DNA of 64,000 bases from Desmonostoc muscorum LEGE 12446 (GCF_015207005.2 NZ_JADEXS020000001.1:4898001-4962000), one strand, 5' to 3'. Shown: positions 16,660 through 25,386, counted from the stretch's first letter. Notes: generated by a model not told the origin, from the sequence alone. A program made the numbers and translations.

Positions 16660-17763
16660 TTAGAAAGGTGCGATCGCTAAACAAACAGCAGCTAAAATTG
16701 CAGCGATGATATAAAACACTCCAACTAGTTGCAATTCTGACCAGCCTGTGAGTTCTAAGTGGTGGTGTAGGGGTGCCATTTTGAAAAGGCGCTTGCCTTT
16801 GCCATCAGGGCCTTTAGTGGCTTTGTAGTAACTTACCTGTGCCATCACAGACAGAGTTTCTACGAAGAAGATACCGCTAAGGATGAACAGTGCTACTAAG
16901 GTGTTTGTCAACAAGGCCACAGCAGCTAAAGCTCCTCCCAGTGCCAGAGAACCAGTATCTCCCATGAAAACGCGGGCTGGGTTCCGGTTATGGGCTAAGA
17001 AACCTAAGCAACCGCCACTTAAAGCAGCACAGAATACCATCAAACCCGGTGCTGTAGGTGCGATTAGGGCAGCTAAGGCTAAAAGTGCGATCGCTACTGT
17101 TCCGCCTGCCAAGCCATCAATACCATCAGTTAAATTAGTAGCGTTACTTTCTGCAACTAGCACAAAACCTGCCAGAGGCCAGAATAGGAACCCTAAGGGT
17201 AGTGTAAAGCTAACCCAAGGCAAAGCTATACTTGTAATATTAGAAGGTTGATTAAACATCAGCCATACACAAAACACCACGGCAAAACCTACCTGTAAAG
17301 CCAGTTTCATCCGGGGAGATATACCTTTATTTGACTTCCGGCGGAGAATTTGCCAATCGTCGAGCCAGCCAATCAATCCGTAGCTGATTGTTAACGCTGA
17401 AACTGCAAGCACCTCTGTGGCGAAGTTGGACAATACGCAGGCTAGTATCACAGCTACAGGTACAAAAAATATGCCGCCCATTGTGGGAGTCCCTGCCTTT
17501 TTGAGATGAGCTTGGGGCCCATCTTCGCGGATTATTTGTCCAGTTTTGAGCGCTTGTAGTACAGGTATTACTAGATAACCCATGATACCTGAAGCCAGGG
17601 CACACAATAATAGTGGCAGGGTTAGCGACATCGCTTGCCAGGGTGACCGATTCGCCATCCAATCCAAGAAAAATGCAGTTGTGCCTAACCCCACGGCTAA
17701 TAAAGAGGCTAGAGCGATTCCAGAAATGTTTAATCCTTGCTCAGGAGATAATTTAGCGTCCAC
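16660..17763 (-). CDS. mraY: phospho-N-acetylmuramoyl-pentapeptide-transferase
   Basis: Integral membrane enzyme of 367 aa that makes lipid I from UDP-MurNAc-pentapeptide and undecaprenyl phosphate. About ten hydrophobic segments are present. Catalytic-loop motifs are seen in order: the KKAGTPTMGG loop, GWLDDW, NLTDGIDGLAGG and MGDTGSLALGG, followed by the APLHHHLELTGW histidine motif near the C-terminus. Length and all motifs are normal. It stands alone here, away from other mur genes, as is usual in cyanobacteria. Confidence 0.96.
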   Translation of the reverse strand: MDAKLSPEQGLNISGIALASLLAVGLGTTAFFLDWMANRSPWQAMSLTLPLLLCALASGIMGYLVIPVLQALKTGQIIREDGPQAHLKKAGTPTMGGIFFVPVAVILACVLSNFATEVLAVSALTISYGLIGWLDDWQILRRKSNKGISPRMKLALQVGFAVVFCVWLMFNQPSNITSIALPWVSFTLPLGFLFWPLAGFVLVAESNATNLTDGIDGLAGGTVAIALLALAALIAPTAPGLMVFCAALSGGCLGFLAHNRNPARVFMGDTGSLALGGALAAVALLTNTLVALFILSGIFFVETLSVMAQVSYYKATKGPDGKGKRLFKMAPLHHHLELTGWSELQLVGVFYIIAAILAAVCLAIAPF

Positions 17764-17842
17764 AGAAGTTTCCCTTCACTCCACACTTATAAAACTAAAT
17801 ACCAGAAACTAGGCAGATCGCCAAGTTTCTAAAGATAAAAGA

Positions 17843-18082
17843 CTAATCTTCAGCAATTCCTATATCGTCGTCATCATCAAGGTCGTAATCGACAATTCCA
17901 TCTTCTACGCCCATTAGGGAGTCTATTTCTTCCTCATCATCTTGAAAATCCGGTTCGTGAACGTCACGCGCAATGATACGACCGTTAGTTTGTAACCAAT
18001 CTAGGAGCGAGGATTCTTGCTTTAGGGGGATTACACCAGCTCGTTGATTACGGGGTTCTTCACGTAATGGAGAGTTCAACAT
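17843..18082 (-). CDS. DUF3134-family small acidic protein
   Basis: A 79-aa protein opening MLNSPLREEPRNQRAGVIPL and ending in a very acidic tail (DYDLDDDDDIGIAED). This layout matches the cyanobacteria-specific family named DUF3134. The core SSLLDWLQTNGRIIARD is predicted helical. No catalytic motif is seen and function is unknown. It follows no operon partner closely; mraY is 79 bases downstream on the same strand and could be co-transcribed. Confidence 0.75.
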   Translation of the reverse strand: MLNSPLREEPRNQRAGVIPLKQESSLLDWLQTNGRIIARDVHEPDFQDDEEEIDSLMGVEDGIVDYDLDDDDDIGIAED

Positions 18083-18324
18083 ATCGACGAAGAGAAGAAA
18101 AGGTTTACGTAAGTTGACAATTAGAGTCTATCACTCGACACGGATTAATTTAGTTATCCTTTCAACCCTTGAGTCGAGAAATCCGCATTCAGATAGAAAT
18201 TTTTTATTTAATACGCTGATGGTCTAGGTCAAGTCGTTATTAGTAATTTTTTTGGTTTTACACATAGGTTATGAATAACTTGTTTATGCTGATGAAAAGT
18301 GAGTGATTTTTGAGGTCACAGACA

Positions 18325-18909
18325 ATGATTGGAAAAGCGGCTCTTATCGATGCCATCGCTGGTACAAATCGGGGTCTATTGGCGACCCAAGTACAGAAAC
18401 AGGCTATCTTAGCAGCGATCGCCAACTTAGAAGGCTTTAATCCTACACCACGTCCGGTGGAAGCTAACGACTTGCTAAATGGCAATTGGCGATTACTATA
18501 CACCACTAGCAAGGCTCTTTTAAACTTAGATCGTCTACCTTTGTGCAAACTAGGTCAAATCTATCAGTGTATCCGGGTAGAAACTACCAGCGTTTACAAC
18601 ATAGCAGAGATTTACGGCTTACCTTATCTAGAAGGATTAGTCAGCGTAGCTGCCAAATTTGAGCCAGTTTCATCCCAACGTGTCCAAGTAAAATTTGAGC
18701 GGTCTATTATCGGCTTACAACGTTTAATAGAATACAATTCTCCGGTAACTTTTATCCAACAAATTGAAGCAGGTAGAAAATTTCCGGGGATTGATGTTGC
18801 TATAAACAACAATCAACAGCAAGGCTGGTTAGATATTACTTATATAGATAACGATTTGCGAATCGGTAGAGGTAACGAGGGAAGTGTATTCGTATTGAGT
18901 AAAACATAA
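18325..18909 (+). CDS. PAP/fibrillin-family (plastid-lipid-associated) protein
   Basis: A 194-aa lipocalin-like protein of the PAP_fibrillin family. Seen: the N-terminal helical part, LNGNWRLLYTTSKALLNLDR (the W-R-L-L-Y-T core), IYQCIRVE, and a C-terminal LDITYIDNDLRIGRGNEGSV that is the family end motif. Plant fibrillins sit on plastoglobules and thylakoids and help in plastoquinone and photoprotection processes; cyanobacterial members are thought to act at thylakoids. The frame opens at a TTG at 18310, but the ATG at 18325 (MIGKAALIDAI) is preferred. Confidence 0.85.
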   Translation: MIGKAALIDAIAGTNRGLLATQVQKQAILAAIANLEGFNPTPRPVEANDLLNGNWRLLYTTSKALLNLDRLPLCKLGQIYQCIRVETTSVYNIAEIYGLPYLEGLVSVAAKFEPVSSQRVQVKFERSIIGLQRLIEYNSPVTFIQQIEAGRKFPGIDVAINNNQQQGWLDITYIDNDLRIGRGNEGSVFVLSKT

Positions 18910-19215
18910 GGTGATGCAAAAGTACTGTTTGCGAACGAAGGTACATGATAACGAGAACTTTGTCAATAAGGGTTTAGCACTCTTTGAGATTTGGCATATG
19001 GTGAGGAGTGGGGAAGAAGCAAGGGAGCAGGGAGCAAGGGAGAAGAGTTTTCCCCTCTGCCCCCCGCACCCCGCCCCTCTGCTTCTCATGCCCCATACCC
19101 TACACCCAATTCAGACAAATAACTTAACAAAGCCTCTTGCTGCGACCTTCAGGTTGTAGAGTGAAATCAATTAGCCCTCTAAATTGGCAATTGATAACTA
19201 AAAGGGAAATTAATC

Positions 19216-19428
19216 ATGGTTCAACGTGGCTCTAAAGTACGTGTTCTCCGCCCTGAATCCTACTGGTTTCAAGATGTAGGAACTGTGGCTTCTGTCGATC
19301 AAAGCGGCATCAAATACCCAGTAATTGTCCGTTTTGAAAAGGTAAATTACTCTGGTATCAATACCAACAACTTTGCCGCAGACGAGCTATTAGAAGTCGA
19401 AGCACCAAAGGCTAAGGCTAAAAAATAA
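19216..19428 (+). CDS. psaE: photosystem I reaction centre subunit IV (PsaE)
   Basis: A 70-aa stromal/cytoplasmic-side PSI subunit with an SH3-like fold that supports ferredoxin docking and cyclic electron flow. The start [20 protein letters not shown] and the block [20 protein letters not shown] are diagnostic. The C-terminal lysine/alanine tail (PKAKAKK) is a usual extension. The ATG at 19216 is preceded by AAAGGGAAATTAATC, a reasonable ribosome-binding region. Confidence 0.97.
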   Translation: MVQRGSKVRVLRPESYWFQDVGTVASVDQSGIKYPVIVRFEKVNYSGINTNNFAADELLEVEAPKAKAKK

Positions 19429-19682
19429 GCAGCAAACCCACAAGGGGACTGTTTAATGGGATGATGAAGGGAAGTCTCAAGTATGAAGTCTGAAATATGA
19501 AACTTTCAGTTCTTTCATCCTTGCTCTTAGCCTACCTTAATCTATGAGAAGCCGCCCTGCGGGTATTTACGGTTTCTCCTCAGTAGTATGGTTTTAGCCA
19601 CCTACGGGTGTCTACACACTACGTCATCTCTGAGTTGCTTAGTCCCCAAATATACTAAAATTTGCTTGCTTAATCAGCTTGA

Positions 19683-20555
19683 ATGCCTGAACTGCCTGAA
19701 GTTGAAACAGTCCGGAGGGGTCTAAATCAATTGACCCTCAACCAAAAAATTACGGGTGGAGATGTGTTGCTCGATCGCACCATCGCCTACCCGTTTTCTG
19801 TTGGTGAGTTTATTGATGGAATTAAAAACAATGCGATCGCCATTTGGCATCGTCGCGGCAAATATCTGCTAGCTGAATTCACCCCCTCATCTCCCTCATC
19901 TGCCCCACACTCCCACTCCTCAACCAGTTGGCTAGGGGTTCATCTGCGAATGACCGGTCAACTACTGTGGGTGCATGGAGATGAACCATTACACAAGCAC
20001 ACGCGAGTCAGATTATTTTTTGGCGATCGCCAAGAATTACGCTTTGTGGATCAGCGTACCTTCGGCCAAATGTGGTGGGTTCCGCCTGGTGTTCCTGTAG
20101 AAAGTGTCATAACGGGTTTGGCAAAGTTGGCAGCAGACCCATTTTCACCTGAATTCACCGTTGAGTATCTAGCAGGTAAACTCCAAAAGCGCCGCCGTCC
20201 CATTAAGACTGCGCTACTGGATCAGTCAGTGGTGGCGGGATTAGGTAATATTTACGCTGATGAAGCCCTATTTAAGAGTGGAATTTTACCTGAGACGTTG
20301 TGTACCGATTTGCAGCTAAAGCAAATCGAGGATTTACGAACAGCGATAATTCAAGTGTTAGAAACCAGCATTGAGGCTGGTGGTACGACTTTTAGTAATT
20401 TTCTCAATGTTAAGGGTGTCAATGGCAACTATGGGGGGGTAGCCTGGGTTTATAACCGCGCTGGAGAACCCTGTCGAGTTTGTGGTACACCAATTATGCG
20501 GATTAGGCTTGCTGGGCGATCGAGTCACTTTTGTCCTCAGTGTCAAAGGATGTAG
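19683..20555 (+). CDS. mutM: formamidopyrimidine-DNA glycosylase
   Basis: Base-excision repair enzyme removing 8-oxoguanine and FaPy lesions. Seen: the catalytic N-terminus MPELPEVETVRRGL (Pro1 after Met removal, Glu at 2), the helix-two-turn-helix region with GLGNIYADE, and the C-terminal zinc finger CRVCG-x-FCPQC. Length is 290 aa. Residues about 67-82 (PSSPSSAPHSHSSTS) are encoded by a CTCATCTCC/CACTCC repeat tract (about 19881-19928) identical in type to the intergenic repeats, in an exposed loop between strands of the N-terminal domain. The protein is probably active despite it. Confidence 0.96.
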   Translation: MPELPEVETVRRGLNQLTLNQKITGGDVLLDRTIAYPFSVGEFIDGIKNNAIAIWHRRGKYLLAEFTPSSPSSAPHSHSSTSWLGVHLRMTGQLLWVHGDEPLHKHTRVRLFFGDRQELRFVDQRTFGQMWWVPPGVPVESVITGLAKLAADPFSPEFTVEYLAGKLQKRRRPIKTALLDQSVVAGLGNIYADEALFKSGILPETLCTDLQLKQIEDLRTAIIQVLETSIEAGGTTFSNFLNVKGVNGNYGGVAWVYNRAGEPCRVCGTPIMRIRLAGRSSHFCPQCQRM

Positions 20556-21004
20556 GGAATGGGGAGTGGGGAGTGGGGGTTATACCATTTCACGAAAATT
20601 CTGATACATATAGATTTACCGTAGGGGCGCACAGCTGTGCATTGGTGTCAACTTAAGTGAAACCCTTGTGAAGACCTGATATTGAGTTCATTCACTTACG
20701 CTTAATCACCCCGTTACCCCACCCTAACCCTCCCCTTGTAAAGGGGAGGGAACTATTTCTTTTTCCCCCCTTTCCAAGGGGGGATTAAGGGGGGTAAAGC
20801 GTATGTGGGACAAGCGTTTAAGCTTAAGTTGACACCAATGACAGCTGTGCGCCCCTACCAAGGTATTTGTATCAACCTTAAAATTAAACGGTATTAGGAG
20901 TTAGGAGTCGGGGGTTTAGAGTTTTTAGACCTAACTTGCAACTTGTGAGTTCTAACTCTCTTAGAATGCAGATAAAGCAAGTTACAAATTTGAGAGGGGA
21001 ATTC
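20556..21004. other. intergenic region holding nested repeats
   Basis: About 450 bases with no gene. It holds a palindrome interrupted by a MITE-like element (listed separately). The last 60 bases before ndhO include the ribosome binding site GAGAGGGGA. The frame upstream of ndhO is open to 20936, but it lacks coding character. Confidence 0.6.
20640..20840. mobile_element. MITE-like element, copy 1, with 18-bp TIRs and 9-bp target duplication
   Basis: CATTGGTGTCAACTTAAG (20640-20657) and its exact reverse complement (20823-20840) bound 201 bp of non-coding DNA. The flanks carry a direct ACAGCTGTG duplication (20631-20639 and 20841-20849). Joining the flanks restores a palindrome of the form GTAGGGGCGCACAG / CTGTGCGCCCCTAC, i.e. 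the element inserted into an older repeat. Copy 2 is at 42927-43112. Confidence 0.82.
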
Positions 21005-21220
21005 ATGGCAGTCAAAAAAGGCGATATGGTTCGCGCTATCCGCGAGAAACTGGAGAACAGTCTGGAAGCAAAAGCTAGTGATAGTCGCTTTCCTTCCTAT
21101 TTATTTGACTCTAAGGGCGAAATTGTAGACCTCAAAGGTGATTATGCACTTGTTAAGTTTGGGAAAGTACCAACACCAAATATTTGGTTACGTGTAGATC
21201 AACTAGAAGAGTTTAAATAA
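21005..21220 (+). CDS. ndhO: NAD(P)H-quinone oxidoreductase subunit O
   Basis: A 71-aa subunit of the cyanobacterial NDH-1 complex (photosynthetic complex I), which drives cyclic electron flow and respiration at the thylakoid. The sequence [20 protein letters not shown], then [11 protein letters not shown] and [16 protein letters not shown], is diagnostic. A longer frame exists from 20936, but the ATG at 21005 has a good Shine-Dalgarno (GAGAGGGGA) and matches family length. Confidence 0.95.
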   Translation: MAVKKGDMVRAIREKLENSLEAKASDSRFPSYLFDSKGEIVDLKGDYALVKFGKVPTPNIWLRVDQLEEFK

Positions 21221-21313
21221 GAATTCAGAATTGAGAATTCAGGAGTCAGAATTGAGCATTCATTCTGTCTCCTGGATTCTGAATTATTTTTGAAAAAAAT
21301 TCCACTTTCATTT

Positions 21314-22291
21314 ATGTCTTTTTCTTCTAACTCTCCAATTGTGTGTAATTTACCTCGTGTCACCATTGTTGGTGCAGGTAGGGTTGGCAGTACTTTAGCC
21401 CAACGCATTGCAGAGAAAAACCTGGCAGATGTGGTTTTGCTAGATATTATCGCGGGAATGCCCCAAGGTCTAGCACTGGATTTGGTTGAGGCTAGGGGAA
21501 TTGAATTACATAATCGTCAGATTATTGGCACAAATAATTATGCTGATACATCTGGTTCGCAAATTGTGGTGATTACCGCAGGAATCCCCCGAAAAACAGG
21601 TATGAGTCGGGATGATTTGCTGAAAACTAATGCCAAGATTGTAGTCGAAGCGGCAACGAATGCGATCGCTCACTCTCCCAATGCCATTTTTATTGTCGTT
21701 ACCAATCCTTTGGATGTGATGACTTATTTAGCTTGGCAAGCTACTGGTTTACCACGCACTCGGATTATGGGTATGGCTGGTGTGTTAGATTCTGCCCGTT
21801 TTGAAACCTTTATTGCCTTAGAATTGGGAGTTTTACCCGCCGATGTCAAAGCAATGGTATTGGGCAGCCACGGTGATTTAATGGTGCCTTTGTCTCGTTA
21901 TGCGACTGTTAACGGCATTCCCATTACTGAATTGCTGGATGCAGCCACAATTGCACGTTTGGTAGAAAGAACTCGCAACGGTGGTGCTGAAATTGTGGAA
22001 TTAATGCAGACGGGTGGCGCGTTTTTTGCTCCTGCATCGGCTACTAGTGTGATGGTGGAATCGATTTTATTAAATCAATCGCGGTTGTTGCCAGTGGCGG
22101 CTTATCTGCAAGGTGAATATGGTTTAGAAGATGTTGTGATTGGTGTTCCTTGTCGGTTAGGATGCGGTGGAATTGAGAGTGTGTTGGAATTAAATCTCAC
22201 CGATGAAGAAAGAGAAGCTTTGGATACTTCAGCTCAATCTGTGCGGAAAAATATTGAGCGGGCACACGAAATATTGATAACAAGAATGTGA
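21314..22291 (+). CDS. mdh: malate dehydrogenase (LDH-like type)
   Basis: NAD-dependent enzyme interconverting malate and oxaloacetate. Seen: the Rossmann GAGRVGST loop, Asp of VVLLD, the substrate-binding loop GIPRKTGMSRDDLL, the VTNPLDVMTY segment with Asn, the catalytic His in GSHGDLMVP, and the C-terminal GVPCRLGCGGIE. Substrate Arg after IPRK supports malate rather than lactate. A TTG start at 21290 is possible; the ATG at 21314 gives 325 aa and a short leader before the Rossmann fold. No operon partner is seen. Confidence 0.92.
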   Translation: MSFSSNSPIVCNLPRVTIVGAGRVGSTLAQRIAEKNLADVVLLDIIAGMPQGLALDLVEARGIELHNRQIIGTNNYADTSGSQIVVITAGIPRKTGMSRDDLLKTNAKIVVEAATNAIAHSPNAIFIVVTNPLDVMTYLAWQATGLPRTRIMGMAGVLDSARFETFIALELGVLPADVKAMVLGSHGDLMVPLSRYATVNGIPITELLDAATIARLVERTRNGGAEIVELMQTGGAFFAPASATSVMVESILLNQSRLLPVAAYLQGEYGLEDVVIGVPCRLGCGGIESVLELNLTDEEREALDTSAQSVRKNIERAHEILITRM

Positions 22292-22339
22292 CTGCGATCG
22301 ATACTTTTTTGTTAATAACTTCATCGAATTCACGTTAAA

Positions 22340-24784
22340 TTAGTCCTGTGCAAGAACATTGCTAACTCCATCTCCGAACAGATGTGGTGGAATCTGCTCT
22401 TTTGGCAAGAGTAAATTATCAATCAGTTCTTCTCGCAAACCTTTAATAGTGTAGCGACTTTCTTGAATGCAATCCAACAAAAGATTACTGACATAAAGGT
22501 AGTTATCTAGAGCTTTGGTATCCTCTTCTGAAAATTGCACATCATAACCAATATCTAGCTGTTCAAGCATTACATTTTGTAAGTCATCTGCCCACTGTTG
22601 CCATTCTGAGGTTGAATTCCTATTGGAAGGTTGACGAGATTGTAAAAATTTTAAGGCATCTGCTAAATTAACATTACTATTTTCTGTGGCGATATTAATC
22701 GTTTCCTGTAATTTAGACTCAAGGGTAAAATTCTCATCAACCTCTAAACGGTTTTGAATAAACTTACTAGATTCGTAAATTTTCCAACTTTTATTAGATG
22801 CCTTATCACTAGCAAAATTATGGATAACTGACAAGTTTTTTGTAACTAAGTCTTTATAATTTCTATGTATGATTTTGTTGTATTTTGTGTTAATCTCTCT
22901 CAGCTTGATAGAAAGGCTTTCGGCTGTATTACGGTCTATATTTATTTCATTATTAATATATAAGTCTGTATCTAGATCTATCGTTAAGTACAAAGCTCTC
23001 CACGAACTAGATGAAAGCTCTAATGTCTTTGTTGTTAGTTTATATAGCCATTTCAGCATTTTTTGTAATTCATCACTTTTAACTAGTTCATTTGCATAGT
23101 AAAAAATTAATTTTATAAAATCGTCAGCATCAGCCTTGGGAAATCGACAAGCAAGAATTACAAATACTTCTCGCCAATGAGAATCTGTTAAATGTTGTTT
23201 TAAAATCTGGTTTAAAAGACCAGGAACACGGCTTTCATATATATATTGAGCGGTAAAATACTCCTGAAAAGTTAAATGCGAGAAAGCATAAATTCCTTGA
23301 GCTTGCTCAGCAATAAGACCATGATGCATCTCAAGAGATTTCAAAAATAATTGGCTATCATCATGCAATTTATGAGGTTCAAATCCATCAATATTTTCAA
23401 TATATTTACTAATTTTTGCTCCTAACTCAAACTTATGCCATAGGTATTTTTGTGGTTTTTGGATAAAAGCATCATATGCTATTTCTCCTAAGATATTAAT
23501 TTTTAGATGACGTGATAGTTTGTATGACGAAGTTGTGTCATGTTGTATTTTACGACTAGTATCCCACCTTTTTAATAGTACTTCTACTGCGTCTTGATAT
23601 AGCTGATATCTATTTATAGGTAAATCATAATCATCCCCAGCAACCAAACATAACAGAGTTAGTAATAATGGATTTTTTGCTAATTGTTTGATAGATGGAT
23701 TTTCATTTAACCTCCGCAAAAAATTTTCTAATTTATCCTGATTTGGGCTTTTGCTAAACCATTTATTTATAAAAGCTTCTATTTCTTGATCGTCAAAATC
23801 TGCTATCTCTACTTCTACGAATTTTTGAAAATTATATTCACAAGCTGCATGACGACAAGTAATAATCATATAATTTTTACTATACCTTTTATTGAAATCC
23901 TCGATACTTTTATGTACATCATCAGTATCTCTAGCTAAAACTTCATCTAAGCCATCTAATAAAATCAAGCATTTACCCTTGTCCAAGTAGTCTATGATTA
24001 ATTGGTCTACATCGCTCCGAATATGTTTTAATTGTTCGGGAATCCATTGAGCAAACTCTTGAAGAATACAATTAAATAAGCTTTGTCTGTTTTCAGATTC
24101 TGCAAATTTTTTCAGCGATATAAAAAAGGGCAAAGGTTTTTCTGATGTATCCTCCTGTTCGGTAAAACCATGCATGGCTATATACTTTAAAAAAGTAGTT
24201 TTACCTGCTCCTGCCATCCCCCATATCATCAGCCTTTGGTGTTTTTTTACTACGTCTAGACCTGGAACCCCTTTTTGGTGGACTATCTGACCAAATCTGT
24301 TACAATCTAGACTATTATCTTCTAATTCTTGTATACTTTTTGCTCGTTGTCCTTTGATACTTTCAATAATATTTACCTTGATAAAAATATCGTCCAAAGA
24401 AATAGGTTCTCTCATGGATAATACTTTGACAGTGTTACATTCTTTGATTAGATGCTCTAGATAAGAATCTAACCAGCTTTGTTGTACAAATCTAGATGCA
24501 GTTCCAGGAGCAAATTTTTTTACTGCTTGTTGATAACTTGTACATTCTTTTAGTAAAACAGTGCATAAGTAGTTCAGATTTTTCTCCTGCGTCTTGGGTG
24601 TAGGTAAGGTGTTGAAAAAGTTACGTATTGTTCTCTCTGAAATCAAATGCTCATGTTCAGCAAGGGGGTATGGAGATTGCAAATCAAGCTTTGACATGAG
24701 ATCCTTGAGAGAACCTCCAAATTTTTCGCTATAGGCCTGTTTAAGTTCGTTAAACACTTGCTGATTAACTTCAATTGCTGCCAT
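22340..24784 (-). CDS. NACHT-domain NTPase with N-terminal HTH-like region
   Basis: An 814-aa STAND NTPase of the NACHT type. The N-terminal about 90 residues (SERTIRNFFNTLP, NLNYLCTVLLKE) look like a helical/HTH-type module, then comes a linker. The NTPase has Walker A GMAGAGKT (189-196), Walker B LILLDGLDEV (273-282, with the extended acidic NACHT form) and a sensor Arg in ITCRH (about 311). Typical winged-helix and helical-domain landmarks follow (NPLLLTLLCLV, FSHLTFQEYFTAQYI). The last 250 residues are helical and lack clear LRR or TPR units. Bacterial NACHT proteins are known to include anti-phage sensors; this role is inferred. The codons are more AT-rich than in the flanking mdh gene. 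Confidence 0.88.
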   Translation of the reverse strand: MAAIEVNQQVFNELKQAYSEKFGGSLKDLMSKLDLQSPYPLAEHEHLISERTIRNFFNTLPTPKTQEKNLNYLCTVLLKECTSYQQAVKKFAPGTASRFVQQSWLDSYLEHLIKECNTVKVLSMREPISLDDIFIKVNIIESIKGQRAKSIQELEDNSLDCNRFGQIVHQKGVPGLDVVKKHQRLMIWGMAGAGKTTFLKYIAMHGFTEQEDTSEKPLPFFISLKKFAESENRQSLFNCILQEFAQWIPEQLKHIRSDVDQLIIDYLDKGKCLILLDGLDEVLARDTDDVHKSIEDFNKRYSKNYMIITCRHAACEYNFQKFVEVEIADFDDQEIEAFINKWFSKSPNQDKLENFLRRLNENPSIKQLAKNPLLLTLLCLVAGDDYDLPINRYQLYQDAVEVLLKRWDTSRKIQHDTTSSYKLSRHLKINILGEIAYDAFIQKPQKYLWHKFELGAKISKYIENIDGFEPHKLHDDSQLFLKSLEMHHGLIAEQAQGIYAFSHLTFQEYFTAQYIYESRVPGLLNQILKQHLTDSHWREVFVILACRFPKADADDFIKLIFYYANELVKSDELQKMLKWLYKLTTKTLELSSSSWRALYLTIDLDTDLYINNEINIDRNTAESLSIKLREINTKYNKIIHRNYKDLVTKNLSVIHNFASDKASNKSWKIYESSKFIQNRLEVDENFTLESKLQETINIATENSNVNLADALKFLQSRQPSNRNSTSEWQQWADDLQNVMLEQLDIGYDVQFSEEDTKALDNYLYVSNLLLDCIQESRYTIKGLREELIDNLLLPKEQIPPHLFGDGVSNVLAQD

Positions 24785-25012
24785 TGATAACCTCTTATAA
24801 GGTGCTAATATTTGTACAACTATGTTGCTATATAAAAATCATATCTGATTTGTAAAAATTCAGATTTGAGAAATAGGGTATCTTGTTTTTCGCGAATGAT
24901 TTAGGTTTGCTATATAAGAATTAATCCATTATCAAAAAATTCAATAATTCAGGGTAAGTTTAAACAGTGACTAATCTTCTATGATAAAGCTAAAAAGTGT
25001 TCTTTATGTCAA

Positions 25013-25042
25013 ATTGCCGTTGATTACCGCTTATTGCCGCTA
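25013..25042 (+). promoter_or_regulatory. three 10-bp iterons, consensus ATTRCCGYTN (set 1)
   Basis: Three consecutive units, ATTGCCGTTG, ATTACCGCTT and ATTGCCGCTA, follow at exact 10-bp spacing (one helical turn). A second set in inverted orientation is at 26132-26161. The spacing suggests cooperative binding of a regulator on one DNA face, as with direct-repeat sites of OmpR-type proteins. The regulator is unknown. Confidence 0.6.
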
Positions 25043-25083
25043 AATGGTTTTAAATTTTTGGGTTAAAGTGTATTGAGATTAAG

Positions 25084-25110
25084 AAACCCCCAGCTTTTTG
25101 CCAGGGGTAG
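25084..25110 (-). terminator. terminator of the 68-aa gene
   Basis: On the minus strand CCCCTGGC-AAAAA-GCTGGGGG forms an 8-bp stem (two wobble pairs), followed by TTTCTT. It lies about 40 bases beyond the stop codon at 25151. Confidence 0.7.
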
Positions 25111-25150
25111 TAGTCTAGAATTTAGAATCTTTGACTATTGATTTGTTGCT

Positions 25151-25357
25151 TTAATGTTTACCAGCTTTTTGCTGCATTGCAGGAAGCAAAACCTGAATTA
25201 GTCCAGTCACTGCTCGCAATAAAATGGCACTAGCAATGATGAAGCTGACTACACTATCAGGTGGTAATTCGTCTGTAGGCTTTATTGTTACAGGCGTTGA
25301 CACACAACAATCTATAGAAGTACTAGGATTAACTGACTGTTCTTGATTTTTTAGCAT
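25151..25357 (-). CDS. small single-span membrane protein, unknown
   Basis: A 68-aa protein not recognised. The N-terminal half is polar with a Cys-Cys pair (DCCVST, about 18-19). The C-terminal half has one hydrophobic segment (SVVSFIIASAILLRAVTGLI, about 37-57) and a short basic end (QQKAGKH). It has its own terminator and a strongly structured leader directly upstream, and GAGGAAA lies about 8 bases before the ATG, so expression as a discrete small gene is likely. It could be a small membrane regulator, a peptide precursor or a toxin-like protein; nothing in the sequence decides. Confidence 0.6.
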   Translation of the reverse strand: MLKNQEQSVNPSTSIDCCVSTPVTIKPTDELPPDSVVSFIIASAILLRAVTGLIQVLLPAMQQKAGKH

Positions 25358-25386
25358 TGTGATTTCCTCTTCAAGACTTCAAGTCA

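Larger units (their letters stand above)
24785..25150. other. intergenic region upstream of the NACHT gene
   Basis: AT-rich, no gene seen. It contains a set of three 10-bp iterons (25013-25042) and, further right, a terminator for the next minus-strand gene (25084-25110). An imperfect inverted repeat TCTGATTT/AATTCAGA lies about 60 bases upstream of the NACHT start and may be an operator. Confidence 0.55.

Noticed and set aside
16883..17251. 122-aa ORF opposite mraY
   Set aside because: Shadow of a membrane protein gene; Ala/Lys/Pro-rich composition is typical for antisense of hydrophobic codons.
18911..19159. 82-aa ORF between the PAP/fibrillin gene and psaE
   Set aside because: Second half is coded by GGGAGCAAGG/CCCCGCACC repeat debris; no family pattern.
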